Below are positions 63,716-64,000 of a stretch of DNA of 64,000 nt, piece after piece; position 1 is the stretch's first letter, and each line of letters starts with the position of its first letter. The notes under the pieces are model-generated. The model did not search any database, had not been told where the DNA came from, and saw only the letters and a list, made by a program, of their open reading frames with translations. Source of the stretch: JAMOBE01 sp039908285 (lineage in GTDB: Bacteria > Pseudomonadota > Alphaproteobacteria > Rhodospirillales > Rhodospirillaceae); NCBI GenBank assembly GCA_039908285.1, contig JAMOBE010000006.1, positions 1-64,000 of the forward strand, written 5' to 3'. The translations under genes were made by a program, and so were the position numbers.

Positions 63716-64000
63716 CTACCGCTTCCCTCCCGGGGTGACGGTGTGGGTGGCCCCCGATCCGGTGGTGAAGGTCGTGGTTCTCTCCACAGTGCCGTCGCTG
63801 GTCGGCGTGACGGTGCGGTCCACCTGGGCCGAGTGGCCGCCGCTGCCGCTGACCTGGGCCGAGCCGTGATAGGTGCCGCTGCTGTCGACGCTGCCGGTGC
63901 GCTCCACCGACACCGACCGCGCGTCCTCGCCGGTGCCGCCATAGGTGGCGTTGTGGGTCACGCCGTCGGCGCCCTTGCTGGTGTCGAAGGAGGCCGAGGC
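63716..64000 (-). CDS. C-terminal fragment of a Ser/Thr/Gly-rich protein, unknown
   Basis: The frame is open from the right window edge to the stop at 63716, about 94 residues. Composition is Ser/Thr/Gly/Asp-rich with loose repeats (SVERTGSVDSSGTYHGSAQV, then DRTVTPTSDGTVERTTTF), suggesting an extended or beta-structured exported repeat region. The start is outside the window. No family recognised. Confidence 0.45.
   Translation of the reverse strand, partial: ASASFDTSKGADGVTHNATYGGTGEDARSVSVERTGSVDSSGTYHGSAQVSGSGGHSAQVDRTVTPTSDGTVERTTTFTTGSGATHTVTPGGKR

Overview
The window is GC-rich and densely coded, and its gene orders point to an alphaproteobacterium, most likely a member of the Rhodospirillales of Magnetospirillum type (inferred from gene order and protein flavour; no rRNA is present). 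Typical alphaproteobacterial blocks are nuoA-N followed by birA-coaX-rnj-mce, rpoZ-rsh, purQ-purL-bolA, rdgB-rph facing hrcA-grpE, and a feoA-feoB locus. I saw no rRNA, tRNA or CRISPR array.

Layout. 1-1079: the end of an IS630-family element inserted at a TA inside an IS66-like transposase gene. 1383-5028 (minus): a YejA-like solute-binding protein, an inositol-monophosphatase-family phosphatase (HisN type) and a tyrosine recombinase. 5370-8034: an AT-rich island of two convergent genes (pentapeptide-repeat membrane protein; PLP-dependent aminotransferase-fold protein), each preceded by a copy of the same 30-bp sequence. 8171-9641: bacteriohemerythrin, ArsC, a small membrane protein and a STAS protein. 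9775-9941: a nested palindromic element. 10022-12905 (minus): feoA, a small glycine/leucine-rich protein, feoB and a FeoB-associated Cys-rich peptide. 13203-21340 (plus): a signalling block with a PstS-like binding protein, a hybrid histidine kinase, a single-domain response regulator and two tandemly duplicated pseudo-receivers. The second pseudo-receiver carries a long Pro/Ala tail.

21444-28577 (minus): bolA, purL, purQ, a small membrane protein, rsh (ppGpp synthetase/hydrolase), rpoZ and a LOG-family gene. 28658-36136: a nuclease-like protein, proline iminopeptidase, an ABC-2 exporter, a coiled-coil protein, rdgB, rph, hrcA and grpE. 36172-39219 (minus): an LdtR-like MarR regulator, a CBS/DUF294 nucleotidyltransferase-like protein and an unknown protein, apparently one operon. 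39675-41192 (minus): a second AT-richer island with a metallophosphoesterase and an unknown protein. 41489-60029 (minus): one very long, tightly overlapping cluster running nuoA to nuoN, then birA, coaX, rnj, mce and tag; it encodes respiratory complex I plus cofactor and RNA metabolism genes. 60448-63648 (plus): two SGNH-hydrolase-like proteins, both lacking the nucleophilic Ser of the GDS motif, flanking a degenerate HPt/receiver protein. The last gene (63716-64000, minus) runs off the window.

The most interesting non-routine signals are the two-gene island with its shared inverted 30-bp leader, the tandem pseudo-receivers with SQxDLLxxL peptides resembling the FliM N-terminus, a dispersed intergenic hairpin family whose arms differ between copies yet stay perfectly paired, and the cluster of active-site-degenerate signalling and SGNH proteins near the right end.
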